Source: Meconema thalassinum (lineage: Eukaryota > Arthropoda > Insecta > Orthoptera > Tettigoniidae). Taken from it: 64,000 nucleotides of DNA. Location: positions 1,015,219,441-1,015,283,440 of the forward strand of contig OX336389.2 of the NCBI GenBank assembly GCA_946902985.2, written 5' to 3'. Positions 31,640 through 42,779 of this stretch are shown piece by piece. The notes under the pieces were generated by a model that saw only the letters and a list, made by a program, of their open reading frames with translations, had not been told where the DNA came from and ran no database searches. Each line of letters starts with the position of its first letter. The stretch's first letter is position 1. Both the position numbers and the translations under genes were made by a program.

Positions 31640-31870
31640 ACCGTGCACATTAAATTGCTCACCACAACCCAGTCCGAAGATGGGTGGTTCAAATCCCAGC
31701 ATTGACGGCGGCCAAACTGCAAGTGGTTTTTCACCCAGGATTTTCCTCACCCTGTCCGAACAAATGCCGAGACTGTTCTTTATTTTAAGAACTAGAACAT
31801 CTACCCCAATCTCTGACCCTAATAATTACAGTTATACGTATTACTAGTCACCTAATAAAAAAACAGGTTA
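31640..31870 (+). repeat. tRNA-like SINE, family 2, copy b
   Basis: B-box-like GGTTCAAATCC followed by CAGCATTGACGGCGGCC, shared with 16338-16730. It continues through TTTTCCTCACCCTGTCCGA to AATTACAGTTATACG. No insertion in this copy. Confidence 0.6.
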
Positions 31871-33013
31871 TCGTCAGACAAATCCACAACACATTCAAGT
31901 ACACAGGGTTTATGATCTGGGGGTGTATGAAATCAGACAACCTGTAATGTTGTGGTAAGTATGGTTTTGTACATATTGTACTCAATTTTATTGTTAAGAA
32001 TTGCATTTGAGACAGTGCAGGGAATGAAGCCTCCTTTGTGTTAAATTTGATGTTTGGAAACATGTTCAGAGGGGAGAACAGGTCAGTCGGCTCGCAAAGA
32101 AAAAGCCGGACCAATCACAAAATTCGATACGAGAAAGTCTACGGGAACTGGCAGAATCTTGTTTTGAAAGGAAGGCCGCGCCAGTCACAGAGAGTCGCGT
32201 GTATCGGCAAGCTTATGTTAGGGGCAACTAGACTAATCCGCACGACACGACGCACGGACAGATGTGGGGCGAGGGAAGTTGGGCGCCATTCAGGTCACGT
32301 CGGCGATTGAAGCCAATTAATAAAAAGAATTTATACACCTTATGGAGCTGTTCATTGCTAATTAGCAATTATCTGAGAAGAAATCTTAATGGTAAATGCA
32401 ATAATTTATTCAAGAAATTATCTGTATTTTAATTATTATCAAGAAGTCTCAGAAAAGCAAAAACTACACGTTTCTAGGATTCCACCAAATTTTCTCACTA
32501 TTTTAGAGAAGACGCCATCTTGGACGTGGAGGAGGGTAGCCGGCCAAGAGGAATCAGGACTCTTATCTTGCGACACTAAACGAAACAGACGTGTTATTCA
32601 GAGTTCCAGGGAAGTGCGGACGCAATGTATTTCGGTTAACGGGAAGTGAAGTGATAATCTGGGCAAAGTGTAGGCTCAAGACCGCACTCATCTGATATGA
32701 GGACTTGATAACATTATGTAAGATTGGGAAGTGAACTTAGAATATTTTGAAGTGATAGTCATTTCTCAAGTGAACATTTATAGAAGTGAAGTGAACAATT
32801 GAATATTGAGGTAAACATTAACTATTGGACAACGTAATTATTACGAGCAATTGTTGCAATAAAGTATTATTATTATTATTGCAAGGCAGGCTCCAATGAA
32901 CATTATACTTAGCAGAGTTATACAAAGTTACGATAGTGCATTAAATATTATCGAAGATAATCTACAACGAATATTTCGCAAAATTTATTTATTCCAAAAT
33001 TATTATGATGAAT
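31871..33013. other. Intronic, no gene seen
   Basis: Repeated GAAGTGAA-type strings at 32645-32800 and a TATT/ATT run at 32868-32880; no recognised element. Confidence 0.45.
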
Positions 33014-33024
33014 ATCATATTGAA

Positions 33025-33070
33025 CCCCGACCCGGCAAGAGCTGGATAAGGGGAAATGATGATGATGATG
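33025..33070 (+). mobile_element. 46-bp LINE 3' tail insertion with 11-bp target duplication
   Basis: ATCATATTGAA occurs at 33014-33024 and 33071-33081. The 46 bp between reads CCCCGACCCGGCAAGAGCTG and ends in (GAT)n. This is a LINE insertion truncated to its last few dozen bases plus tail; I do not find its parent in this window. Confidence 0.75.
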
Positions 33071-33254
33071 ATCATATTGAAATTGGGAGAGACACTTCTG
33101 AACTTGATTAAGGTGGAAGAGATGGCGTACTAAATACATGGAGGAAACTTAATATGCAAGATGCTGAAGATATTTGAAGTTGACTAAAATGAAGCAGAGA
33201 AGACTATGGTTTTCGCCAACATTTTAGAAATTCATCAGATAATAAGATCACACT

Positions 33255-34058
33255 GATCTTTTTGAGAAATACTACTGAAACTATGAATATCTACAAGACT
33301 ATTTCATCACGAAGTTGTCAGGCATTCTATCTGAGAAGACGAGGGAAGGCCGGAGATCGGAGTCGAACCAAGGGAAGGATCCAGAGCGAGGTGATGGTGT
33401 TCAGAAAGGTGATCCAATCGAGAGCAGGCGAGGAATTAATCACGAAGATGCTACGCGATTTCTGAGGTACGAGAAAGGCGACCCAGGACGAGGCAGAAAG
33501 GGTAATGCTATTCCGGCATTATCATTATCCAGCTAAGATCAAGACGGACCTCAACTAGACAAATTTAAGTTGACACCAGGTAGAATAAATCCAACAAGTA
33601 GTAAGTATTTTCGTAGATTGAAGACATTTTTGAATTTATCTGAAGTAACATTTTCGATCTTTTTGAGAAATACTACTGAAACTATGAATATCTACAAGAC
33701 TATTTCATCACGAAGTTGTCAGGCATTCTATCTGAGAAGACGAGGGAAGGCCGGAGATCGGAGTCGAACCAAGGGAAGGATCCAGAGCGAGGTGATGGTG
33801 TTCAGAAAGGTGATCCAATCGAGAGCAGGCGAGGAATTAATCACGAAGATGCTACGCGATTTCTGAGGTACGAGAAAGGCGACCCAGGACGAGGCAGAAA
33901 GGGTAATGCTATTCCGGCATTATCATTATCCAGCTAAGATCAAGACGGACCTCAACTAGACAAATTTAAGTTGACACCAGGTAGAATAAATCCAACAAGT
34001 AGTAAGTATTTTCGTAGATTGAAGACATTTTTGAATTTATCTGAAGTAACATTTTCGA
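33255..34058 (+). repeat. 401-bp tandem duplication, apparently identical copies
   Basis: 33255-33655 is followed directly by 33656-34056 with the same sequence throughout by eye. Each unit has two open frames of 67 and 73 codons that resemble nothing known. Identity implies a very recent duplication, ongoing homogenisation, or an assembly artefact. Confidence 0.85.
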
Positions 34059-34059
34059 T

Positions 34060-34508
34060 ATCTGGCTGTAGGAATGTAATTATCTGCATTTTCGAGTATT
34101 TTAGATATTTTTGTCGATCTTAATTTTAGCTTAATTTTATATCTGAAGTTTTATGTTGTGGATTTTCAAATTTTGAGTTTATGATAATTAGAATTTTTAT
34201 ATTTGAGGTCGCTGACCGTATTTTTGGATATTTAGGATTTGCGATTAGATTTTAAGACCCGAGATTTTTGTGATATGAGATTCCGATTTATATTCTTCGT
34301 CGTATTAGGATAGATGATCGTTTCTTGATCATTCTTATTTTCGTATAATTTCGAAAGTTGATGTGGCTGATTGCGGAGGACAGATATTTTGAAGTATGAT
34401 AATATTCTGTTATGAAAATTCATCGATAAAAATTATAAGAAATACTTGTATTAATATATTGTAGAAAACCTTATAGTTTTCATGGAAAGGTTTCTACAAC
34501 AAATTAAA
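34060..34508. other. Intronic, no gene seen
   Basis: AT-rich sequence with TTTAGATTTTT-type runs; nothing recognised. Confidence 0.5.
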
Positions 34509-34516
34509 CATTTTGT

Positions 34517-36786
34517 CGTCGTCGTCGTCGGCTTTAACTCGTTTCCGAGTATACATCTTCTTCCAAAACAGTCTAAAATAATCTAAGGTTGAGGTCTGTG
34601 GGCATGTTTGCGGTGACTGAACAGCCCAATGCGTGCATGAAACAAACGTCCACACAGATCACACAGAACTGTTGGTGGAGGGCGTGGCTGTGCTGCACGG
34701 AGCTTACGTGCTTGTCGCTTGGCCTTAACAATTCTACGACGTTCTTCTTCAAACATTTTGACAGCAGCCGGGATGGTCTGGCGCCAAGTTGAACGGTCTT
34801 TAGCAAGCTGGTCCCAGGTTTGTGGATTGAGACCTGTCAACTTCATATTCTGCTTGAATTGGTCCTTGTAACGTCTCTTAGGGCCTCCATGAGGTCTGGT
34901 GCCGGAGGTGAGTTCACCATACAGAACCTGGCGTGGTAGTCTCGTATCATCCATCCGATGGACATGTCCAATCCATCTAAGTTGATGACCAATGATGGAT
35001 GATTCTATACTATTAGCAAGCGCTTTCTCAAGAACATCAAGATTGGTGATGTGGTCTTCCCACTTTATCTTAAGGATGGATCGAAGCTTCTGTTGATGGA
35101 AGCGCTCAAGCTTTCGGAAGTCATGTCGATAGAGGGTCCAGGTTTCACAGCCATACAACAATGTTGAGATAACAACAGCTTGGTACACCATGAGCTTCGT
35201 CTTCACGGTCAGATCTTTATTCAAGAAGACCCGGTGCGATAGTCGCCCAAATGCCGCATGGGCAGCACCGATTCTCTTCTCAACATCCTGCCCACAATTG
35301 CCGTGTACAGATAGCAGACTGCCCAGATACGAGAAGTGGTCTACCTGCTCCAATGGAGTATCTGAGATAGAAATGTTGAAGTGCGGAAGGGAAGTGCCTG
35401 GTGAGGGTTGTGCTAGAACCTTGGTCTTCTGAACATTAATGGTGAGACCAAAACGTTCACATGCATTCTTGTAGCAATTAACAGTCTGTTGCAACTCCAC
35501 TGGCGTGAGTGTAGGCGATGCTGCATCATCTGCATACAACATATTGGTTATCTTCGTAACCTGAGTTAGCTTCTTGGAGCGAAATCGAGCTAGGTTGAAG
35601 AGCCCTCCATCAAATCGGTACCTGACATCTACACCTGGGATGTTTGTGGGCGATTTATAGAGCATTGCAGCCAAATACAATGCAAACAGTGTTGGAGCAA
35701 GTACGCAGCCTTGTTTCAGTCCATGAGTGATAGGAAATTCGTCAGAGATCTTATTTTGCTGACAAACCTGACCGGTCATGCCATCATGGAGAGCTTGGAT
35801 TAGATCAACAAAGCGTCGAGGACAGCCAAAGCGTTGTAGCACCGCCCACATAGCAGATCTTGGAACTGAGTCAAAGGCCTTTTCCAGATCATAAAAGACT
35901 AAGAAGAGTGGATTCTGTTGCTCACTACATTTTTCTTGTAGTTGTCTTATGCAGAAAATCAAGTCAGTTGTGCTTCTGGAAGATCGAAATCCACACTGGG
36001 ACTCGGGGAGGATCTTTTCTGAGATAACCTGAAGGCGGTTAAGTAAAATTCTGGCGAGAATTTTACCCACAGTAGATAGTAGCGATATACCGCGATAGTT
36101 GCCACAAACACTACGATCACCTTTCTTGAAGATTGTGATGATAGTGGCGTTCTTTAGGTCACCAGGTACTTCTCCTAATTCCCAAATTTTGAGAATAAGA
36201 GTGAAAATCCGCGTTTTGAGGGACTGACCTCCAGCTTGAATTAATTCCAGTGGGATGTTATCTGGGCCAGGTGCCTTTCTTGGTTTCATTTGATTGAGAG
36301 CTACACTGAATTCCGTGTAAGAAGGAGGTACAGCCATCCATGGTTGTTCAGGATATTTCGGCACATCACGGAGGAAGTCTTCAGCAGCTGTTGAGGGACG
36401 ATTTAGAAGGATGGAGAAATGTTCCTTCCAACGCTCTAAGATATCATGGCTGTCAGTAAGAGTGGCAGAGTTGTCAGCACTTTTTAGTGTACCTGATGAA
36501 GAACGAAGTGGGCCATATATCTCTTTAATCCCTGCATAGAAGTTCCTCAGATCACGAGTATCAGATAGCCTCTGAAGTTCCTCAGCTTTCCGCTGCCACC
36601 AAGTATTCTTTATCTCTCTTATTTGTGTCTGACACTTACTCTTGAGTTCTAAATACAGAGCTTTCTTCGTATTTGAGGATGGGTCTTGAAGATGAGATAG
36701 ATAGGCTTCCCTTTTGATGTTGATGAGACGCAAAATTTCTTCATTGTTGTCATCAAACCAGTCTTGACTTTTCTGCTTTACCAAAC
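34517..36786 (-). mobile_element. LINE-E copy 1, 5'-truncated, with 8-bp target duplication
   Basis: CATTTTGT occurs at 34509-34516 and 36787-36794. Read on the minus strand the element ends with a short UTR (AGTATACTCGGAAAC...) and a (GAC)n tail at 34517-34530. The 5' end is cut just before the reverse transcriptase region, so the endonuclease is missing. Confidence 0.88.
34583..36784 (-). CDS. LINE-E reverse transcriptase with C-terminal C2H2 finger
   Basis: 733 codons without interruption, but no genuine ATG at the 5' edge (first codon TTG), because the element is truncated. RT blocks: NQMKPRKAPGPDNIPLELI, ATIITIFKKGDRSVCGNYRG, SQCGFRSSRSTTDLIF, LVFYDLEKAFDSVPR, THGLKQGCVLAPTLFALYL and the catalytic MLYADDAASPTLT. 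After the thumb-like region (YGCETWTLYRHDF, RWIGHVHRMDDTRLPRQ) the protein ends in a C2H2 zinc finger CDLCGRLFHARIGLFSHRKH. Copy 2 at 55985-59410 shows the complete layout with endonuclease. The open frame suggests recent insertion. Confidence 0.88.
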   Translation of the reverse strand: MVKQKSQDWFDDNNEEILRLINIKREAYLSHLQDPSSNTKKALYLELKSKCQTQIREIKNTWWQRKAEELQRLSDTRDLRNFYAGIKEIYGPLRSSSGTLKSADNSATLTDSHDILERWKEHFSILLNRPSTAAEDFLRDVPKYPEQPWMAVPPSYTEFSVALNQMKPRKAPGPDNIPLELIQAGGQSLKTRIFTLILKIWELGEVPGDLKNATIITIFKKGDRSVCGNYRGISLLSTVGKILARILLNRLQVISEKILPESQCGFRSSRSTTDLIFCIRQLQEKCSEQQNPLFLVFYDLEKAFDSVPRSAMWAVLQRFGCPRRFVDLIQALHDGMTGQVCQQNKISDEFPITHGLKQGCVLAPTLFALYLAAMLYKSPTNIPGVDVRYRFDGGLFNLARFRSKKLTQVTKITNMLYADDAASPTLTPVELQQTVNCYKNACERFGLTINVQKTKVLAQPSPGTSLPHFNISISDTPLEQVDHFSYLGSLLSVHGNCGQDVEKRIGAAHAAFGRLSHRVFLNKDLTVKTKLMVYQAVVISTLLYGCETWTLYRHDFRKLERFHQQKLRSILKIKWEDHITNLDVLEKALANSIESSIIGHQLRWIGHVHRMDDTRLPRQVLYGELTSGTRPHGGPKRRYKDQFKQNMKLTGLNPQTWDQLAKDRSTWRQTIPAAVKMFEEERRRIVKAKRQARKLRAAQPRPPPTVLCDLCGRLFHARIGLFSHRKHAHRPQP

Positions 36787-36794
36787 CATTTTGT

Positions 36795-38599
36795 AATACT
36801 GAAAGGAAACACTATTAAGAAATATTGTGTAAACAGTAAGAATTGTGGAATGCATTTGTCACATTTGGAAACCAGAAGGCACTCGAGTTATTATTATGAA
36901 CCTTATTGAATTATATTGTGGAAAAGATTTAAGAGGTCAGTTGATTTAATATTCATGCTAGAGATCTGTATGAGAAATTTTAAATACCAAAGGTTGATCA
37001 TTTATGTAAAGCCGTTGACTTTGGTGATGGTGTTGAAACACAGTCGAATTCATTGTGTACTGTATTTTGAAGCTGATGGATGGTATTCCAGCTTATTCTT
37101 GCAAAGGTTTGTATTTTGAAGTGAATGTGGCAATGTGCGAGTTTGACATCGTTCCACGATAGGCAAGTAAATGCAGCAAAGTAATGTTGTGGATATGTGT
37201 ACAAGACACAGTGATAGGAATTTATGTGTTGGAAGAGATAGCCACTTGAAATGAAGTCAGATAGGTTTCTATTTGAGATCAGCTGTTATTATTATTGCTG
37301 TTGGAAGATCCTCAGATCTAAATTACTGTTGGCTTAGGTATATCAGAGAAAGTTGAAACAATGATAATTGTTAGTTAAAGTGGAACGAAGTTTTCATTAT
37401 TAGCATTTTTATTGGATTAGAAGGCACTAGAGTTGACATTATCGTGATCTAGGCTTTATTGAACAGATCATTTGTACTTATTTTGACGAGTAATAACGAA
37501 GTAGACCAAGGTTAGTGGCAGTATTCACGAGATGTGTAAATATTTGTGAGTAGAGTGTGTGAATATGTAAATACTGATTTAGATATTAATTATAGACCAA
37601 ATATTTAGTAATTTAAGGATTAATCAGGTTTAAGGAGATTTGTGAGTTCAATATGGTTAATGTAATAGCAAAAGGTGATCGCTAATTTTATTTTCCAAGA
37701 TAGGTAATTTTAAAACCACCTTTTATTTTACTCCTTAAACAAGGGCACAGCAGGTTGCTTAGAGATTCGATTACTTTACCGATTTAATATTTTAGCTAGA
37801 TTAGATATTATTTTATCCAAGAATAGTTATTTTATTTTATTGTAATTATTATCTTATGAATAAATCAAACAGATACATGTTTACGTAATTCTGACGTTTT
37901 ATAGAAATTTGGAGTTATAATTTGCAGATAATTAGGGATACGGTATATTGTGCTATAGTGGTGAGATGGGACTTGTTTGCCCACAATTACTACCCAATCC
38001 CCTGAGTGTATAAAGGATTTCTCACTCTCCTTGTGATACGAATTTCCAACCAACCCCGTAGTTTAGTCCTATAGCACAATGATGACTAGCTGTAACCCTC
38101 CTGTTTTATTTGCCAGTAGTTTCTTCGTAGTTTTTCTAGCCGGGGACTACAAGTGGCTGCGATCCATCTCCATCTTCGGATTCTGGCAGATATCTCTCTG
38201 GATACGGGTACAGTATAAAAAAAATGTAATTAACCTTAATTACTGCTACCAATACCACCCCCGAACAATATACGGCCATTACTCGTTAAGACATAAGTGA
38301 CGACGTAATTGCAAAGATTACTATGGGTTTTTGCAATCTTTGAGAATGACTTGTAGCTACTGGCCTTAAAATTGACTACCAACAAAATGGAGGAACATAA
38401 AGATACCCGACTATGTGGTGAAGGATTTTATCAAGGTATGATGTTTGGTGGACAACAGTGAAGGGGTGAGCTCAAATTCTCTTCTCGGTCGTCCTAGGAA
38501 TAGTCTTAAGAATTTATCTATTTCATTTTCAGGCAATTTACCGGGGGATATTTAACTTATTGCCTCAATATAATTCGTCTGAACCTTAGGACACATGTA
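36795..38599. other. Intronic, no gene seen
   Basis: AT-rich DNA flanking LINE-E. ORFs of 60-73 codons have no recognisable domain. Confidence 0.5.
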
Positions 38600-38601
38600 T
38601 A

Positions 38602-39773
38602 CAGTGAAACCCCTCTATAATGGACACACTTGGGACCGTAAAAACTGTCCGCTAAAGAGGGGTGTCCACTATAGAGAGGGTTAAAGAAAATGATTGCAAT
38701 TTGGCACATGTACTTGTGCAGTAAGTGTACTTACATGAAAACGTAGGATTACCCACGGTAAAACAGTCCAGTTTCATCCGCATTTAAAATGTTTTCCGGC
38801 GAATAACCGTCAGTGATGGAAAGAAAATTTTCTTCCCAGCTTGAAACATTATCCATATCAACAGTGGAAGATTCTCCGCAAATTTCTCTAAATTTTATAT
38901 CGTGGAGCTTCCTGAAATTCTCGAGCCAGTCGTTCGAGGCTTTGAAATCTCCGATACCTAATTCTGCCGTGAAATCCAATGCTTTGGCTTGTATCATTGG
39001 TCCGGACATAGGGACATTCTGACTTCTTATTTTGCTAAACCACTCTATCACTGCCTTATTAATAACAGCACCATTACCACTTTCAAACTGTCCAATTTGC
39101 AGCTCATTACCATTAAGACGCCATACCTTAATTATCTCTTCTTGTTTTTTCACAATTTCCGCTGCCTGTGCCTTTCCAATCTTAAACACTTCACATGATT
39201 TCCGTACAACACATTTCCTTTGTGATAATCGACGATGTCTACTTTCTCTTTTAAAGTTAAACTTTTACGACGAGCCATTTCTAACGCACTGACTTGCTAC
39301 TGTAACGCACAGGTCCTACAATAGATTTAAGAAGTTTAACGGTAAAACTGACCAGATAGTGAAAATATGAATACCCTTATCCCAACCATTTCAAGTTCAA
39401 GAGAACAATGAAAGCGATACCGTTAGGCCTAGGTTTATTTTTGGAGCAGTGCAGAAGATAGAGGATGGGAAGGTCAGCGCTAACTGGTTTCCAGGAAGCA
39501 CAGGATGTGTTGAAAGTATATTAACACAACAGAGTGTTCATACAAGACTAATAGACCTACAGAGTTGCGATTTCTTTTCAAAATGAGTGTCCGCTAAGAG
39601 AGGTTGATTTTTTTAAATGCGGCCGGGGTGTCCGTGTCCATAATAGCGAGTGTCCGCATAAGAGAGATTAATTACTATTATACTTAATAGGGGTTTGGTC
39701 ACAGACCTGGAAAATCGTTCGTTATGAAGGGCTGTCTGCCTTAGAGGAGTGTCCGTTAAGATAGGTTTCACTG
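38602..39773 (-). mobile_element. Tigger/pogo deletion derivative with TA target sites
   Basis: Ends CAGTGAAACCCCTCTATAAT (38602) and the inverse of CAGTGAAACCTATCTTAACG (39773). TA lies directly outside both (38600-38601, 39774-39775). Interior copies of the GTGTCCGCTA motif occur near both ends. At 1.17 kb it is about half the size of an autonomous Tigger. Confidence 0.9.
38747..39278 (-). pseudogene. Tigger/pogo transposase N-terminal part
   Basis: ATG at 39278 starts MARRKSLTLKEKVDIVDYHK, a Psq-type helix-turn-helix. A frameshift at about 39195 leads into FKIGKAQAAEIVKKQEEIIK, then a CENP-B-type domain (VIEWFSKIRSQNVPMSG, FKASNDWLENFRKLHDIKFR) and NADETGLFYRG, which holds the first catalytic Asp. 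The rest of the DDE domain is deleted. Intact relatives bind the TIRs and move the element at TA sites. Confidence 0.85.
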
Positions 39774-39922
39774 TACATACAAAACCAAAGTTGCCACAAC
39801 ATTACAGGTCGTCCGAATTCGTACACTTTCAAGGACAAGAGGCTGATGGCCAAGATATCCCAAGAAACTTATGAGGACCAGTGTAAGTGAGGCTAGCAAC
39901 CTGCTTCATATATATAATTACT

Positions 39923-42704
39923 AGAGACACGATTTTATGGTGTATCGCGAAAATGCGAAATGTGTTTATATGTGCATCAAATGGGTTTTAAATGTGTGTT
40001 TAATATTGTTTGATCATAAAGCACTGAATTTGTCCTCACGACTAAACGCGAAATTCCACCTTATTTGCGATGTACGTCCGTATTTGCGACATATATACGA
40101 AATCGGCTTGTTTATTACGTCTCTACGCGATTTGGTGCGATATCGCGAGCCTTCAGTGGTTTTCACCTTGTTAGCATTGCTGGTAGAACCCAATTCAAAT
40201 GTATTTTTAAGTGTTTAAAGCCTAAGCATATCCTAACATCATGTAGCAGGAAATTACTACACAGTTTCAATATTGGCTATCCTGTCGTTCAGGGAGACAA
40301 GTGCGAGAGTTGGGCCGCGCATTGCTGACTACGTGGGTGCGCTGTGATTTGTAGTTGAAATTTCTATTTCTAATGTGAATTTGCAATGCCGAAAATAATG
40401 ACGTGTTTTAATAGGGCTGACGAGTTTAAAGACGAAGGCTATCATGTTTTCGATACGCGGCAGAAGATAGTTAAGTGCAAATTCTGCAACATTAGACTAG
40501 ATTGGAAGCGTCGCGATTCATGTCTGAAACACAACTTAAGTGAAAATCACAAAAAGAAGAAAAGGATTTTGTCTGAAGGAGGTACCAAAAGACAGATATC
40601 AGTTCAAGAGGCGGTCGGGAATGCCAAAAAAAAAGTGAAAAATTACTCCGACGAATTATTAATGTCAACAGTGGGGGCCTTTTTGAGTGCCAACATTCCT
40701 TTAAAAAAGCTAGATCATCCAACAATGAAGGACTGGATGAACAAACATATACCAGGCGAGTTAATTTTTTTCGGATGCCGCTACACTTACCAGTATCCCG
40801 CAACCCCACTTTTCGTAGCGATAAAAATAATAATAGGTGGAAAGACGTAGTTTTATGTAACGAATTTTATCAGGGAGGGATTTTGCAGAGATTGCCGAGA
40901 ATCCACCAACCCGCCGTGACATTTACAGCTGAAAGTTTTGCAGCCACCGTGGAAACGTGATTTGGGGATACTAGAAAGTGTAGTAATGACTTAGTTTACT
41001 TTTAAATACTTTTAAGTTCATATCATAAACAACAAATAAGTCTGATTTATTAATATTCTAAATTAAAATGATTTGCTTGCTAATAGATTTTTTCATTACA
41101 CTGTTTTAGGAAGTGGAAATTTTCCCACAGCTGACTGGTTACGAAAGAAATATTTGCCCCTATTACATCAAGAAAAAGAAGAATCAAGTAGTGAGAAATT
41201 AAAGAATCAGCACGTTATTCTACACTGTGATGAAACCACAGATTGGATGGGTCGAGCCGTGTTCATTGTGCTATTTAGAACTCTTCCCAAGGGTAGTAGC
41301 GAGACTCCTAAAGTGCTAGTAGGTGGTGTCCTAATGCTTCAGAATGTTAACTCGCAGGAATGTTCTCAAGCCATAGTGGAGGTTATTAAGAGACATAAAC
41401 TTGAATACAAAAATATCATAGGTATTTCGACAGATGGTGCACGATATATGAAAAAGTGTGTGCAAACTTTACAAGGTTTGATATCGGACAACCTTCTTCA
41501 CATTGAGTATTGGGCACACAAGCTTGATTTAGTAGCAGGAATCTGGCCGAAGAAACTTCATCGTGTGAATGAGTGTGTTACCAAAACAAAGCAAGCTTTT
41601 CTTAACACAAGAAAACGGAAGCATAGGTATATTAGGTTCTTGCAGCAGAAGTATGGTGCAGGAGAAAAGGATATAAAGCTCTTTCCCCCACCAGTTATCA
41701 CAAGGTGGAATACGTGGTTCACATCAGTTTCCTACTTGGCAGACTGTCATGGACTTGGTTCAGTATTTTAAAACAGTGGAGAGTGATGCTGAAAGTGTTA
41801 AATACTTTCAAAAATTAAATGAAAGTGAAGTAAAAACAATTTTGTAAGAGGCAATTTTTGTGAAAGAACACTGTGCCTCAACTTCTGAAAAGATAACTTG
41901 CTTCGAGGGTTCTAATTATGCTTTGGCACATAAAGTTGTTCCAATGGTAAATGAACTCTTTTCTGAGTACACGGTTATCCAAAAACTAGTGATGAAACCA
42001 GACACATTGAAGGCATTGAATGAACTATCAAGCGATAGAAAGAAAAGTGCTGAAAAAAGGTTCGTAGCCCTTGCCAATGCATGTCACACAAAACTCTCAG
42101 ATATGCTGGCAAAAGACTCTGCTCATGAGATTTTTAATTCACTCTCCTCACCGTTTCATCTGCCCCTGCTAAGAACTGTGAACATAGAGTCATCTCTCTT
42201 CAACAAGATAGAGAAAATCCCCCTTTTTGCTGGAGTGAATTCTCATGACTTTTTGAAGTTCTACATTCAACTGCAAATCACCTGTAAATCTTTTTCATGT
42301 AGTGACGGTAATGTAGTTGAAGATGTATTGAAGGGAATGTTAGAGGAATATCCTATAGCTGTGAAATGTCTTCAATCTCTGTACATTTCCATTTCAAATG
42401 TTGACAGTGAAAGGGCCCTTTCAGCCTACAATGATATTTTGTCTGATAAGCGTACCAACCTGTCAAATAACTTAGAAACATCACTGAGTTACTACTTCAA
42501 CAGCAAATGAATACTGTAAACCAAGCCATACTTAGTGTGTTTGTTGTTTCCTTCATTGCAACATAAGGCAAAAGTATGTATATAGTCTAGTAAACCGTTT
42601 TTCTACACCGTAAGCAATGGCATTTATTCACCGCTTTTATCCCGCTTTGCCCTTAGTTTTTACACCGCTATTGTGGTTTTTATTCACCATAAAATCGTGT
42701 CTCT
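39923..42704 (+). mobile_element. hAT transposon 2.8 kb, with AATTACT target duplication
   Basis: Left end AGAGACACGATTTTATGGTG and the inverse at the right end (42684-42704). AATTACT occurs on both sides (39916-39922, 42705-42711); an 8-bp reading (TAATTACT) is possible with a one-base shift of the right end. Subterminal sequence has several GCGAAAT / GCGATAT motifs. Size and content fit an autonomous hAT that has decayed. Confidence 0.88.
40386..42510 (+). pseudogene. hAT transposase, CGGBP1-like, with probable intron
   Basis: Starts MPKIMTCFNRADEFKDEGYH at 40386. A BED-type zinc finger follows (CKFCNIRLDWKRRDSCLKHN ... SENH), then DELLMSTVGAFLSANIPLKK. After a frameshift and a probable intron ending CACTGTTTTAG at about 41109, the RNase-H-like core appears: ILHCDETTDWMGRAVFIVL (first acid), IIGISTDGARYMKKC, EYWAHKLDLVAG and PPPVITRWNTWFTS. 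A frame change near 41760 and a stop near 41848 lead to the C-terminal dimerisation block SISNVDSERALSAYNDILSD and a stop at 42508. All domains are in order but disrupted. Confidence 0.85.
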
Positions 42705-42779
42705 AATTACTAAACCTGCTAACAATGTCTTGAGCAGGCCTCGGAGCTATGTGAGTGACTGAATCGCACTCCCATTTGA

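Noticed and set aside
33262..33937. Repeated 67- and 73-codon ORFs
   Set aside because: Duplicated only because of the 401-bp tandem duplication; no domain or start context supports a gene.
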